Shown here: one piece after another, positions 1 through 8,115 of the stretch
Layout of the letters: every line of letters starts with the position of its first letter
How positions within the stretch are numbered: position 1 is the stretch's first letter
Made by a program: the position numbers and the translations under genes
Notes under the pieces: model-generated
What the model saw: the letters and a program-made list of their open reading frames with translations, nothing else
Database searches by the model: none
Told to the model about the DNA's origin: nothing
Assembly: GCA_025454835.1 (NCBI GenBank)
Contig: JALONQ010000001.1
Coordinates: 310,001 to 374,000 of the forward strand
Length of the DNA stretch: 64,000 nucleotides
DNA from: Bacteroidota bacterium
Lineage (GTDB): Bacteria; Bacteroidota; Ignavibacteria; UBA10030
Direction of reading: 5' to 3'

Positions 1-41
1 TCGATAATGATCGCAAAAGTATACATAGGGGCTCAATCAAG

Positions 42-62
42 AAAAATCCCGCACATGCGGGG
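42..62 (-). terminator. Intrinsic terminator after ribE
   Basis: Read on the minus strand, a CCCGC/GCGGG stem with a four-base loop is followed at once by ATTTTTC. This is a compact rho-independent terminator about 60 bases past the ribE stop codon, so it probably closes the xseA-to-ribE operon. Bases 1-41 hold nothing I can name. Confidence 0.7.
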
Positions 63-121
63 ACTCCATTATACAAGAAAAACTCGGAACTTGCAACACG
101 TTGGGTGTGCCGCTCCTGGCT

Positions 122-739
122 TCACCCCTGCCGCTTCCGTCGATCTTTCGCCCGCACCGTCAGGAATTGCTCCACGAACTTGCCCAGAACATCGAATTCC
201 AGGTTGACCTTCGCCCCCGGCCTCCAACGGTCCACCGTCGTGACCTCCATCGTGTGCGGAATGATCGATACCGCAAACGCCTGTGAACTCACCTCGGCCA
301 TCGTGAGACTGATCCCATCCACGGCGATAGACCCAACGGGGATAAGATGCTGAGCGAATCCCTTCGGAATGTGGATCCAGTAGTGCCAACTGCTCCCTCG
401 CACTTCTTTCGAGATCACCTTCCCCATCCCATCCACATGGCCAAGCACGAAGTGTCCACCAAGCCGGCTGTTGGGCAACAGCGGACGCTCCAAGTTGACA
501 TGATCGCCCACCTGCAGACCGCCAAGCGTCGTCTTCCGTAGCGTTTCTTCAACCGCTTGGACGACGAAGGCTCCCCGGGTCCGCTTCACGACTGTGAGGC
601 AGACCCCGTCCACCGCGATGCTGTGATCGATGGCGAGTCCCTTCAACGTGATCCTTCCTTCGATCTCGAATGTGACGCCGCCACGCCGCCGGAGCATCCG
701 CCGGACACAACCCGCTTCTTCCACAAGCCCAGTGAACAT
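122..739 (-). CDS. ribE: Riboflavin synthase alpha subunit
   Basis: Dismutates two 6,7-dimethyl-8-ribityllumazine molecules to riboflavin and the pyrimidinedione, the last step of riboflavin synthesis, in the cytoplasm. The 205-residue length fits the family. The protein starts MFTGLVEEAG, the classic riboflavin synthase N-terminus, and has the two lumazine-binding barrel repeats: the first has IAVDGVCLTV and the second IAVDGISLTM, each about 95 residues. It begins two bases after the stop of the beta-lactamase gene and is the last gene before the terminator at 42-62, in a run with ribD. Family assignment is secure. Confidence 0.97.
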   Translation of the reverse strand: MFTGLVEEAGCVRRMLRRRGGVTFEIEGRITLKGLAIDHSIAVDGVCLTVVKRTRGAFVVQAVEETLRKTTLGGLQVGDHVNLERPLLPNSRLGGHFVLGHVDGMGKVISKEVRGSSWHYWIHIPKGFAQHLIPVGSIAVDGISLTMAEVSSQAFAVSIIPHTMEVTTVDRWRPGAKVNLEFDVLGKFVEQFLTVRAKDRRKRQG

Positions 740-741
740 CG

Positions 742-1629
742 TTACGGCTCCCTCTTCGACAATTCGTCAAACAGCCCCCTCGCCACGTTGGCGATGGTCC
801 CTCGTGCGTCTCGCTGATCCTGCCAGCCCCTGGAGAGGATCACCATCACCATCGCCCGACCGTCAGGCAGGTAGATAATACCCGAGTCGTGCTCCACGCC
901 TGTGATGTTCCCCGTCTTGTGCGCGACGCGCACGTCCGTTGGGAGTAGGGCCGGGATCTTGTCGCGGAATCTCTGCCTCAGCAGCACCTCCACCATCTCC
1001 CGGTCAGCGCCAGGACTCACAGCCTTCTCTTCCGCGACCGCCCGGAAGATCGTCGCGAGGTCCGCCGCCGTGGTCTGGTTGTTCAATCGCCGCTCAAACG
1101 CCTTCCCGTCCTCGACGCCACGCAACACGAGAATGTCGGGTGCCCCCAGCCGCCGCATCGTCGCTGTCGTGCTGTCGGCCCCCACGAGGTCGATGAGGAT
1201 GTTCGTCGCAAGATTGCTGCTCACGGTGATCATCTGCTCCACGAGGTGGCGCACCGTGACCTTTCGGCCCAGCAACCCGTACATCGAGTCGTCCGAGTCG
1301 TCCTTGAGGTCCATGGCGTACGGCGATCCGTCGACGATGCTCTTGAATTCGTTCTTGACGACGAGGCTGTCGTCCAGCGCAAACCGGCCGAACGCCGCCT
1401 GCCGAAAGACCTCGATCATGACCGGGGTCTTCATGGTGCTCGCGGCGTGGAACATCTCGCGTTCATTCCATGCGATCGTGCGCCCGCCGCCCAGATCGAT
1501 TGCCATGACGGCAAATGTCGCTCCGGAGCTATCGACGATCGCGCGCACCGATCCCGGAAGTGCTGACTGTGCCGAGACCATGACGCAACTCCCGATCATG
1601 AGGCAAGTGAACAGAAACGTTCTCATCAA
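742..1629 (-). CDS. Class A beta-lactamase-like serine hydrolase
   Basis: A 295-residue exported serine hydrolase with a hydrophobic signal peptide (about residues 1-20, ending SAQ). It has the class A active-site set in order: S64-T-M-K67, S137-S-N139 in the SDN position, E179-x-x-L-N183 on the omega loop, and K238-T-G240. The Glu of the ExxLN motif is the deacylation base of class A enzymes, so hydrolysis of beta-lactams is plausible rather than simple penicillin binding. The middle Asp of SDN is Ser here. Its start overlaps the ribD stop by four bases (ATGA) and ribE follows after two bases, so it is translated as part of a riboflavin operon. No LysR/AmpR-type regulator lies next to it. 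Substrate range is unknown. Confidence 0.85.
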   Translation of the reverse strand: MMRTFLFTCLMIGSCVMVSAQSALPGSVRAIVDSSGATFAVMAIDLGGGRTIAWNEREMFHAASTMKTPVMIEVFRQAAFGRFALDDSLVVKNEFKSIVDGSPYAMDLKDDSDDSMYGLLGRKVTVRHLVEQMITVSSNLATNILIDLVGADSTTATMRRLGAPDILVLRGVEDGKAFERRLNNQTTAADLATIFRAVAEEKAVSPGADREMVEVLLRQRFRDKIPALLPTDVRVAHKTGNITGVEHDSGIIYLPDGRAMVMVILSRGWQDQRDARGTIANVARGLFDELSKREP

Positions 1630-2723
1630 AGCTCCCGATAGCCCTCCAACAGAAGGCTTCCATCTTCAAAGACCTTCGTGGTCGCCCGGCTGAGGCGAAG
1701 CGGCTTCCGAAGGTCGAACGGCCTCTTCAATGCAAGCGACGACCGTCCGCCACCGAGCATGATCGGTCCGACGAACGCATGCACTTTGTCGAACGCCCCT
1801 TCCTGCACGAACGCCGCGAGCGTCCCTGGACCTCCTTCGACCATCACCGATGTGAGGCCCTCGCCGTACAACACCGCCAGGAGATGCCCAGGTCGATACG
1901 GTCCTGCGCCCGGCAATCCAGCAACGTCGACCCCGAGAGCGAGAAGACGACGGATGGTCGGTCCCGGACGGACCAGCTTCGCGCGATCGGTGATCAGAAT
2001 ACGGCGGGCGCCCTCCTTGAATACGCGCTCCCCTCCTGTGATCTTCAGACGACCGTCCACCACGACGCGAACCGGACTACGGCCAGGGGCGTCACGCACC
2101 GTCAAGCGCGGGTCGTCGGCCAGCACCGTTCCCGCGCCGACGAGCACGGCATCATAGCCGGCACGCAGACGATGCGCCTCACGACGCGCATCGGGACCGG
2201 TGATCCACTGCGAAGCACCTCGGTGGTCGACGACGCGACCATCCACCGATTGGGCCCACTTCAGCCCCACGAAAGGTCTTGCCTCGCGGTGACACGTCAG
2301 AAACCGCTCGTTGAGCCGCTCGGCTTCGTCTCGTCCCGCCCCCAGTCGCACCTTCACACCGGCCGAACGCAACGCCGATAGGCCCTTCCCTGACACCAGC
2401 CGATGAGGGTCCTTTACGGCTACGACGATCTCGGCGATCCCCGCGGCCTTGATGGCCTCCGTGCACGGGGGGGTCTTGCCATGATGCACGCACGGCTCGA
2501 GATTGACGTACAACACCCCGCCTCGCGCCTTGGTCCCGGCATTCCGCAAGGCGTCCACTTCCGCATGCGGCCCGCCGAAAACCCGATGCCATCCTTCGCC
2601 CACCACCTGCCCGTCCTTGACGATCACGCAGCCCACCATCGGATTCGGATGAACGACGCCGTAGCCTCTGGCCGCGAGGGCGATCACTCGACGCATCACG
2701 TGCCGGTCATCGAAGGTACTCAT
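1626..2723 (-). CDS. ribD: Bifunctional riboflavin deaminase/reductase RibD
   Basis: Carries out the second and third steps of riboflavin synthesis: deamination of diaminohydroxyphosphoribosylaminopyrimidine and NADPH-dependent reduction of the ribosyl side chain. The N-terminal cytidine-deaminase-like domain (about residues 1-145) holds the zinc site HAEVDAL and PCVHHGKTPPC. The C-terminal RibD reductase domain follows (SVDGRVV and VMVEGGPGT). I chose the ATG at 2723, giving 365 residues and a four-base ATGA overlap with the upstream SAM hydrolase gene. A GTG at 2729 is an alternative. Confidence 0.95.
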   Translation of the reverse strand: MSTFDDRHVMRRVIALAARGYGVVHPNPMVGCVIVKDGQVVGEGWHRVFGGPHAEVDALRNAGTKARGGVLYVNLEPCVHHGKTPPCTEAIKAAGIAEIVVAVKDPHRLVSGKGLSALRSAGVKVRLGAGRDEAERLNERFLTCHREARPFVGLKWAQSVDGRVVDHRGASQWITGPDARREAHRLRAGYDAVLVGAGTVLADDPRLTVRDAPGRSPVRVVVDGRLKITGGERVFKEGARRILITDRAKLVRPGPTIRRLLALGVDVAGLPGAGPYRPGHLLAVLYGEGLTSVMVEGGPGTLAAFVQEGAFDKVHAFVGPIMLGGGRSSLALKRPFDLRKPLRLSRATTKVFEDGSLLLEGYREL

Positions 2724-3535
2724 GTCCACACCACTCGGACGGGTGTTCGGTCGTGCGCTCCCAACAAGACCGAAGCGCTGCGACCCCGCACGACCACTTC
2801 AAGAAGTCCTGAAGACCCACGGATCAGACACGGTGTGTTCTCCGGGGCCTCATCGTACGCGCGTATCGCTTGCGACACCATGATCTTGCCGATCGACACC
2901 ATCCGAACGGTCCTGTGGATCTCCCGGCCACCTGGCAGTGCGATGTTCGTGATGAGATTGCCGAAACGATCGACGGACATGATCTCCGGCGCCACGGCGG
3001 GAGCGGCTGGCGTTGCCCGCCACGGTCCTGCCTCAGGTAGACGAGTTCGAGTTCCGAGCCGTTCAGCCCTCTGCCCGCCAGCCAGCGAAGCGGCTAACGG
3101 CGCGAAGATATCCCGTCCGTGGAAGGTCGACGAAGGGTCGGGCAGTGACAATCGCGAGATGGTTCTGGACGTTGGCCTGAATGCCGTTGCTCTCGGATCA
3201 TCAGAACGGACAAGATCCAGAAGCCCGTTCTCTGGGGCCACGAAGGTCAGCCGTCCTGTGCGGAGGATGGAGATCCCCCGATCGGTCCCGACGCCCGGAT
3301 CGACGACCGCCAGAACCACCGAGCCTTCGGGCAGATACGAGGCCGCGTTCCATAGCGTAAAGGCGCCTTGCCGGATGCGTCCCGGTTCGACCGCATGCGT
3401 AATGTCGATGAATCGGGCGTCCGGCAGTCGCTGCACGATCACTCCCTTCATGACGCCGACAAAATGGTCGGAGAGACCGAAATCGGTCAGCAGCGCGATG
3501 ACAGGCGGTCGTCGGATGGCGGCGCGGCGGGGCAT
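2720..3535 (-). CDS. SAM hydroxide adenosyltransferase (DUF62 family)
   Basis: A 271-residue member of the DUF62/SAM hydrolase family, which splits S-adenosylmethionine to adenosine and methionine using water as nucleophile and is related to fluorinase and chlorinase. Typical motifs are LLTDFGLSDHFVGVMKG near the N-terminus, ITHAV, VVDPGVGT, APENGLL and FHGRDIFAP in the first domain, and SVDRFGNLITNI in the C-terminal barrel. It lies 12 bases after the oxidoreductase gene and overlaps ribD. Hydrolase activity rather than halogenation is inferred from the common family role. Confidence 0.9.
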   Translation of the reverse strand: MPRRAAIRRPPVIALLTDFGLSDHFVGVMKGVIVQRLPDARFIDITHAVEPGRIRQGAFTLWNAASYLPEGSVVLAVVDPGVGTDRGISILRTGRLTFVAPENGLLDLVRSDDPRATAFRPTSRTISRLSLPDPSSTFHGRDIFAPLAASLAGGQRAERLGTRTRLPEAGPWRATPAAPAVAPEIMSVDRFGNLITNIALPGGREIHRTVRMVSIGKIMVSQAIRAYDEAPENTPCLIRGSSGLLEVVVRGRSASVLLGAHDRTPVRVVWT

Positions 3536-3547
3536 CGGAGACCCCGT

Positions 3548-4555
3548 TCAGCGGAGCGTAACGGCCTTGACGAGCTTGGCGGATCGATAGATGGCGTCCA
3601 CCACCTTCATCCGGTGAACGGCTTCGTCGCCAGTGGAAATGATCGGGTGCAATCCCCGGAGCGCGGTCACCCAGTGCTTCAACTCATTCTCGTACGATTT
3701 GCGGTAGAGCGTCTGGGGATTGTCCTGCGTCGCCGGAGCGACGTTGACGAGATTGCCGTGCATACGCTTGAGGATACGGAAGGGATTGAGCGACCCGCTC
3801 CCCTCGGTCCCGAAACAGTCGCAGTAGAAGAAGTCCGCATTCGACTCGAACGACCAGCTCGATTCGACCGTGAGCGTCGACCCATTCTTCATCTTGAGGA
3901 AGACGATCGACGAATCTTCCACATCCTTCGTGCGATGTGTGTAGTGCGTCGCGGTCACTTCCTTCACTTCGGGATATCCCATCATCCAGAAAGCAAGGTC
4001 GAACATCACCATGCCCAGGTCGAGCAGGACGCCTCCGCCCGATTGCTCCTTGCGCGTTAACCATGCGCCGTCCGACGGAAGCTTTCGGAACCAACCGGCC
4101 TTCGAGTAGAAGACCTTGCCGATGGCCTTCTCTTCGATGAAGGTCTTCAGGATCATCGCGTCCGGCCGGAACCGGTTGTTCATGCCGACCATCAACTTTC
4201 GCCGGTGTCGCTTCGCCGTTTCGTTGATCGCTTCGGCCTCCTTCATCGTACGCGCGAGGGGCTTTTCGACGAGCACGTCCTTGCCCGCCTCGAGTGACGC
4301 GATGGCCATTTCGTAGTGGGTCTTGGTCGGCGTGCAGACATGGACGGCCGTCATCTCCTGCTCGGCCGCCAACATCTCTTCGATCGTGCGATAGTGGCGC
4401 GGAACGCCGAATTTCTCGGCGATGAAACGTGCGCGCGCCTTGTCAAGGTCGCAGACCGCCACAACTTCAGCGTCCTGCATTTTCGTGAGCGTCGGCAGAT
4501 GGGCGGTCTGAGCGATATTGCCCAGACCCACGATTCCGATGCGGATGCGTTCCAT
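3548..4555 (-). CDS. Gfo/Idh/MocA family oxidoreductase
   Basis: A 335-residue NAD(P)-dependent sugar-type dehydrogenase. The Rossmann domain begins with GIVGLGNIAQTAHLP and has the EKPLART motif that carries the conserved catalytic-site lysine. The C-terminal alpha/beta domain includes the GGGVLLDLGMVMFDLAFW stretch typical of this superfamily. No sugar-specific neighbours are present (dxs upstream, a SAM hydrolase downstream), so the substrate cannot be inferred. The gene is 17 bases past the dxs stop and looks co-transcribed. Confidence 0.88.
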   Translation of the reverse strand: MERIRIGIVGLGNIAQTAHLPTLTKMQDAEVVAVCDLDKARARFIAEKFGVPRHYRTIEEMLAAEQEMTAVHVCTPTKTHYEMAIASLEAGKDVLVEKPLARTMKEAEAINETAKRHRRKLMVGMNNRFRPDAMILKTFIEEKAIGKVFYSKAGWFRKLPSDGAWLTRKEQSGGGVLLDLGMVMFDLAFWMMGYPEVKEVTATHYTHRTKDVEDSSIVFLKMKNGSTLTVESSWSFESNADFFYCDCFGTEGSGSLNPFRILKRMHGNLVNVAPATQDNPQTLYRKSYENELKHWVTALRGLHPIISTGDEAVHRMKVVDAIYRSAKLVKAVTLR

Positions 4556-4572
4556 GGTCGATGTTCGGTCGG

Positions 4573-6498
4573 TCAGGCGGTGATGCCGTGCGTCTGGCGT
4601 GAACGGAGGTAGGAAGCGGCAGTATCGGCTATGCCCGCTGCGTCAAGTTTGACCAGCTGGTAGAGCTCGGCGGGGGTCCCATGCTCGACCCACCCGTCGG
4701 GAAGTCCGTGCAGCTTGACCGGCGTGTCGGCCTTCTGAAGGCTTTGAAGCGCCTCGCACACCGCAGAGCCAAACCCGCCGACGATCACGTTGTCTTCGAT
4801 CGTCATCACGACCGGGAGACGTCCGGCCACGTCTCTCACCATGTCCAGATCCAGCGGCTTCACAAACCGCGCGTTGACCACTTCGGCCTCGATCCCCTGC
4901 TTCGACAAGATCTCGGCCGCTTCCATCGCATGATTCGCCATGGTTCCGACGGCGAGAAGAGCGATATCACGTCCGCCGCGCAGCGTCTCCGAACGGCCCA
5001 GCGGCAATTCCTGGAACCCGGGCCGCAGGGATACACCGAGAGCGTTGCCACGAGGATAGCGAAGCGCGATCGGACCCTTGCCATACCGAACGGCCGTGAA
5101 GAGCATGTCGCGCAGCTCCTGTTCATCCTTTGGCGCCATCACCACCATGTTCGGGATGCACCGGAGGTACGAGAGGTCCAACGTGCCGTGATGCGTCGGA
5201 CCATCGGCCCCGACAAGTCCCCCGCGGTCGAGCACGAATACGACGTGGAGGTCCTGCAATGCACAATCGTGGACCACCTGGTCGAATGCCCGTTGGAGGA
5301 ATGTGGAGTAAATGGCAACGACCGGCACGTAGCCTTCGGTGGCCATACCGGCAGCGAACGTGACCGCGTGCTGTTCCGCGATGCCCACGTCGAAGAACCG
5401 TTCCGGCATCTCGCGATGCAGGTGAATCAGCCCGGTACCGTCGGGCATTGCAGCCGTGATGCCCACCACCCGTCGGTCCTGTTGGCAGACCTCGACGAGA
5501 GCCTTGCCGAACACGGTCGTGTACGCCGGCCTCTCCTCCTTCTTTGGAGACTGTCCCGTCACCCTGTCGAACGGAGTGACCCCGTGCATCCCCGTGATCT
5601 CCTGCTCGGCCGGTCCGTAGCCCTTCCCCTTGACCGTCAGCACGTGGACGAGGATCGGGCCGTTCAACTCTTTGACGTGTTCAAAGATCTCGACCAATTT
5701 GACGACGTTGTGACCGTTGAACGGGCCGAAATACCGAAAGCCCAAGGCCTCGAACAACATTCCGGGGGTCATGACGGCCTTGAGACCGCTTTCTAGCTTA
5801 TGTGCAACCGCACGAAGGCGGTCGCCAAACTCATCCAGCTTGCCCGTAAGCTCCCAGACGTTCGCCTTGAATTTGTTGTACGTCGGGTGGGTCAGGACCT
5901 CATTGAAGTAGTTATGGATCGACCACAGGTTCGGCTTTTCCGAGGAGAGCGACACCATCTGATTGTCGTTCAAAACGACGATCATGTTCTTCTTCAGCAG
6001 TCCCGCATTGTTCATGCCTTCGTAGGCCATGCCTCCCGTCAACGACCCGTCGCCGACGATCGACACCACCTTGTACGAATCTCCGGCAAGGTCACGGGCG
6101 GCGGCGATACCGAGGCCGGCGGAGATGGCGGTGTTGGCATGCCCGGCTCCGAAGACGTCGTAGGGACTCTCGGCACGCTTGAGGAATCCGCTCAAGCCCT
6201 GGAGCTTCCGGATCGTGAGCATTCGGTCGCGGCGGCCGGTCAGGATCTTGTGGGGATAGGCCTGGTGTCCCGTGTCCCAGATGAGCTTGTCCTCCGGTGT
6301 ATCGAAGGCATAATGGAGGGCGACCGCAAGCTCCACCGTCCCGAGCCCGGCTCCGAAATGGCCGCCGGTCTTGGAGACACAGTCAATGAGAAAGTCACGG
6401 AGTTCGGCCGCGACCTTGCGCAGGTCTTGTACATCGAGGCGGCGCAGGTCGGCCGGGCTGTCGATCGTTGAGAGAAGCGGGAACGGAAGGTCGCTCAT
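4573..6498 (-). CDS. dxs: 1-deoxy-D-xylulose-5-phosphate synthase
   Basis: Thiamine-diphosphate enzyme that condenses pyruvate and glyceraldehyde-3-phosphate, the first step of the MEP isoprenoid pathway. At 641 residues it is full length. Visible hallmarks are the N-terminal HFGAGLGTVELAVALHYAFD segment, the TPP-binding GDGSLTGGMAYEGMNNAG motif, the transketolase-type pyrimidine domain with VGIAEQHAVTFAAG, and a C-terminal transketolase domain. Its start overlaps xseB by four bases (ATGA). The xseB-dxs pairing is common in many bacteria, which supports the assignment. Confidence 0.97.
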   Translation of the reverse strand: MSDLPFPLLSTIDSPADLRRLDVQDLRKVAAELRDFLIDCVSKTGGHFGAGLGTVELAVALHYAFDTPEDKLIWDTGHQAYPHKILTGRRDRMLTIRKLQGLSGFLKRAESPYDVFGAGHANTAISAGLGIAAARDLAGDSYKVVSIVGDGSLTGGMAYEGMNNAGLLKKNMIVVLNDNQMVSLSSEKPNLWSIHNYFNEVLTHPTYNKFKANVWELTGKLDEFGDRLRAVAHKLESGLKAVMTPGMLFEALGFRYFGPFNGHNVVKLVEIFEHVKELNGPILVHVLTVKGKGYGPAEQEITGMHGVTPFDRVTGQSPKKEERPAYTTVFGKALVEVCQQDRRVVGITAAMPDGTGLIHLHREMPERFFDVGIAEQHAVTFAAGMATEGYVPVVAIYSTFLQRAFDQVVHDCALQDLHVVFVLDRGGLVGADGPTHHGTLDLSYLRCIPNMVVMAPKDEQELRDMLFTAVRYGKGPIALRYPRGNALGVSLRPGFQELPLGRSETLRGGRDIALLAVGTMANHAMEAAEILSKQGIEAEVVNARFVKPLDLDMVRDVAGRLPVVMTIEDNVIVGGFGSAVCEALQSLQKADTPVKLHGLPDGWVEHGTPAELYQLVKLDAAGIADTAASYLRSRQTHGITA

Positions 6499-6782
6499 TC
6501 GTCGTCTTCGAGGCTGGACTCCGCGAACGTGCCGTCGGCGTTATTGGAGAGCTTCATGATGCGCTGCTCGGCCGTCTTGAGCCTTTCGGCGCATTCTTTG
6601 GTGAGCACGGCACCTTCTTGATACAGTTCAAGAGCCCTGTCCAGGGGGACAGTCCCTTGTTCGAGCGCATCAACGATCGCCTCGAGACGCTGGAGCGCTT
6701 CTTCGAAGGTGCGGGTTCCGGTTCGCTCCGATGCAGCGTCAGCCGTCGGTGCCTTCTTCGTACGCTTGGCAGGCATGATCAT
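6495..6782 (-). CDS. xseB: Exodeoxyribonuclease VII small subunit
   Basis: A 95-residue small subunit of exonuclease VII. The core TFEEALQRLEAIVDALEQG and the following ELYQEGAVLTKECAERL are diagnostic of the XseB helical hairpin. Several XseB copies associate with XseA to form the enzyme that degrades single-stranded DNA from both ends. It overlaps xseA by four bases at its start and dxs by four at its end. A Lys/Thr/Ala-rich N-terminal extension of about 25 residues precedes the core. Confidence 0.93.
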   Translation of the reverse strand: MIMPAKRTKKAPTADAASERTGTRTFEEALQRLEAIVDALEQGTVPLDRALELYQEGAVLTKECAERLKTAEQRIMKLSNNADGTFAESSLEDDE

Positions 6783-7993
6783 TCGTTGAGAGTAGCACGC
6801 ACGGAACCATCCTGGAACTCGACGCGAACCGATTCGCGCGACCGGACGTCGGCCGCACGCGTCCGCAGTCCATCGGAGGCGTGAACGATGGCATAGCCCC
6901 GGTGGAGAACTCCTTTAGGGTCAAGGGCCTGAAGACGGCCCGAAAGGGCCGATTGGCGATGGCGGGCCAGTTCAAGAACACGGTCGGCGGCCGACATCAA
7001 CGCTCGTGCCTGCTCGTCCAGCCGCTGCGAAAACTCCCTCAGCAGATCGCGGGGCCGGTTGAGGGCATACGAGCCCGACAGGACCGACAGGCGGTCGCGG
7101 CGTGCACGCAGCATCTCCTCCATCCGACGACGGAGAGTATACCACAAATTGCCTAGATCGGCAAGAATCTCCCCGCTGTCGCGCACCACGTGTTGTGCCG
7201 CCGCCGTCGGCGTCGGGGCGCGGTGGTCGGCCACGAAGTCGGCGATCGTGAAGTCGATCTCGTGCCCGACGGCAGTGACAACCGGTATGCGCGAAGCGGC
7301 GATGGCCCTGGCGACGACCTCCTCGTTGAACGCCCAGAGGTCCTCCATCGACCCCCCGCCGCGGCCGACGATGATGACATCGACCGTGCCGTGTGCGTTC
7401 AACGCCTCGATGCCCGCCGCAATCTCGGCTGCCGCTCCCGCACCTTGTACGCGCACCGGCATCAGCAGGACCCCGACCGACGGCATGCGGTCCCTCAGAA
7501 CGGTGCGCATGTCCTGCAACGCAGCCCCCGACTCAGAGGTCACGATGCCGATTCGTTTCGGATACACGGGCAACGGACGTTTGCGCGCGGCATCGAAGAG
7601 TCCCTCCGCCGCAAGCTTCTGCTTCAACGCTTCGAACCGCCGCTGCAATTCACCGAGGCCGACTGGCTTGATCTGGTCGGCGTCAATCTGGTACGCCCCC
7701 CGGGGCGGGTAGACTGTGATCGATCCGCGCACGACGACCTTCTGTCCGTCTTCCGGGGTCAACGTGAGCGAACCGACCCGGCTGCGCCACATCACGCCCG
7801 AGATCGACGCCAGGTCGTCCTTGAGCGTGAAGTAGAGATGGCCCGAGGTGTGCCGCTTGACGTTCGAGAGCTCTCCCTGAACCCAGACGCGTGGGAACCC
7901 TGTCTCGAGCGTCTGCTTGATCCGCTGAGTGATCTGGCCGACGGTCAACACATCGGCAGTCGGGACTGCAGGTATGTGGGATGGAACGGGCAT
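6779..7993 (-). CDS. xseA: Exodeoxyribonuclease VII large subunit
   Basis: Catalytic subunit of exonuclease VII. The N-terminal OB fold is visible (VWVQGELSNVKRHTSGHLYF), followed by the exonuclease core with RIGIVTSESGAALQDM, IVGRGGGSMEDLWAFNEE and PVVTAVGHEIDFTIADFVAD. I start it at the ATG at 7993 (404 residues, MPVPSHIPAVPTADVLTVGQ). A GTG at 8086 would add a low-complexity Pro/Ser-rich stretch with no visible ribosome binding site. About 120 bases separate it from the TonB receptor stop, so the xseA-to-ribE run may have its own promoter there. Confidence 0.93.
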   Translation of the reverse strand: MPVPSHIPAVPTADVLTVGQITQRIKQTLETGFPRVWVQGELSNVKRHTSGHLYFTLKDDLASISGVMWRSRVGSLTLTPEDGQKVVVRGSITVYPPRGAYQIDADQIKPVGLGELQRRFEALKQKLAAEGLFDAARKRPLPVYPKRIGIVTSESGAALQDMRTVLRDRMPSVGVLLMPVRVQGAGAAAEIAAGIEALNAHGTVDVIIVGRGGGSMEDLWAFNEEVVARAIAASRIPVVTAVGHEIDFTIADFVADHRAPTPTAAAQHVVRDSGEILADLGNLWYTLRRRMEEMLRARRDRLSVLSGSYALNRPRDLLREFSQRLDEQARALMSAADRVLELARHRQSALSGRLQALDPKGVLHRGYAIVHASDGLRTRAADVRSRESVRVEFQDGSVRATLNE

Positions 7994-8115
7994 GAATGGC
8001 AATGGCAGCGGCACCCGAAGGGACCGCTGCCATGTAAGGTAGGGAGAAGATGGCGATGGGGCAACGTCGGGTTCAGACCCGAGCACGGTGCGCCCAGGAA
8101 CCTCACCCCGGCGAA

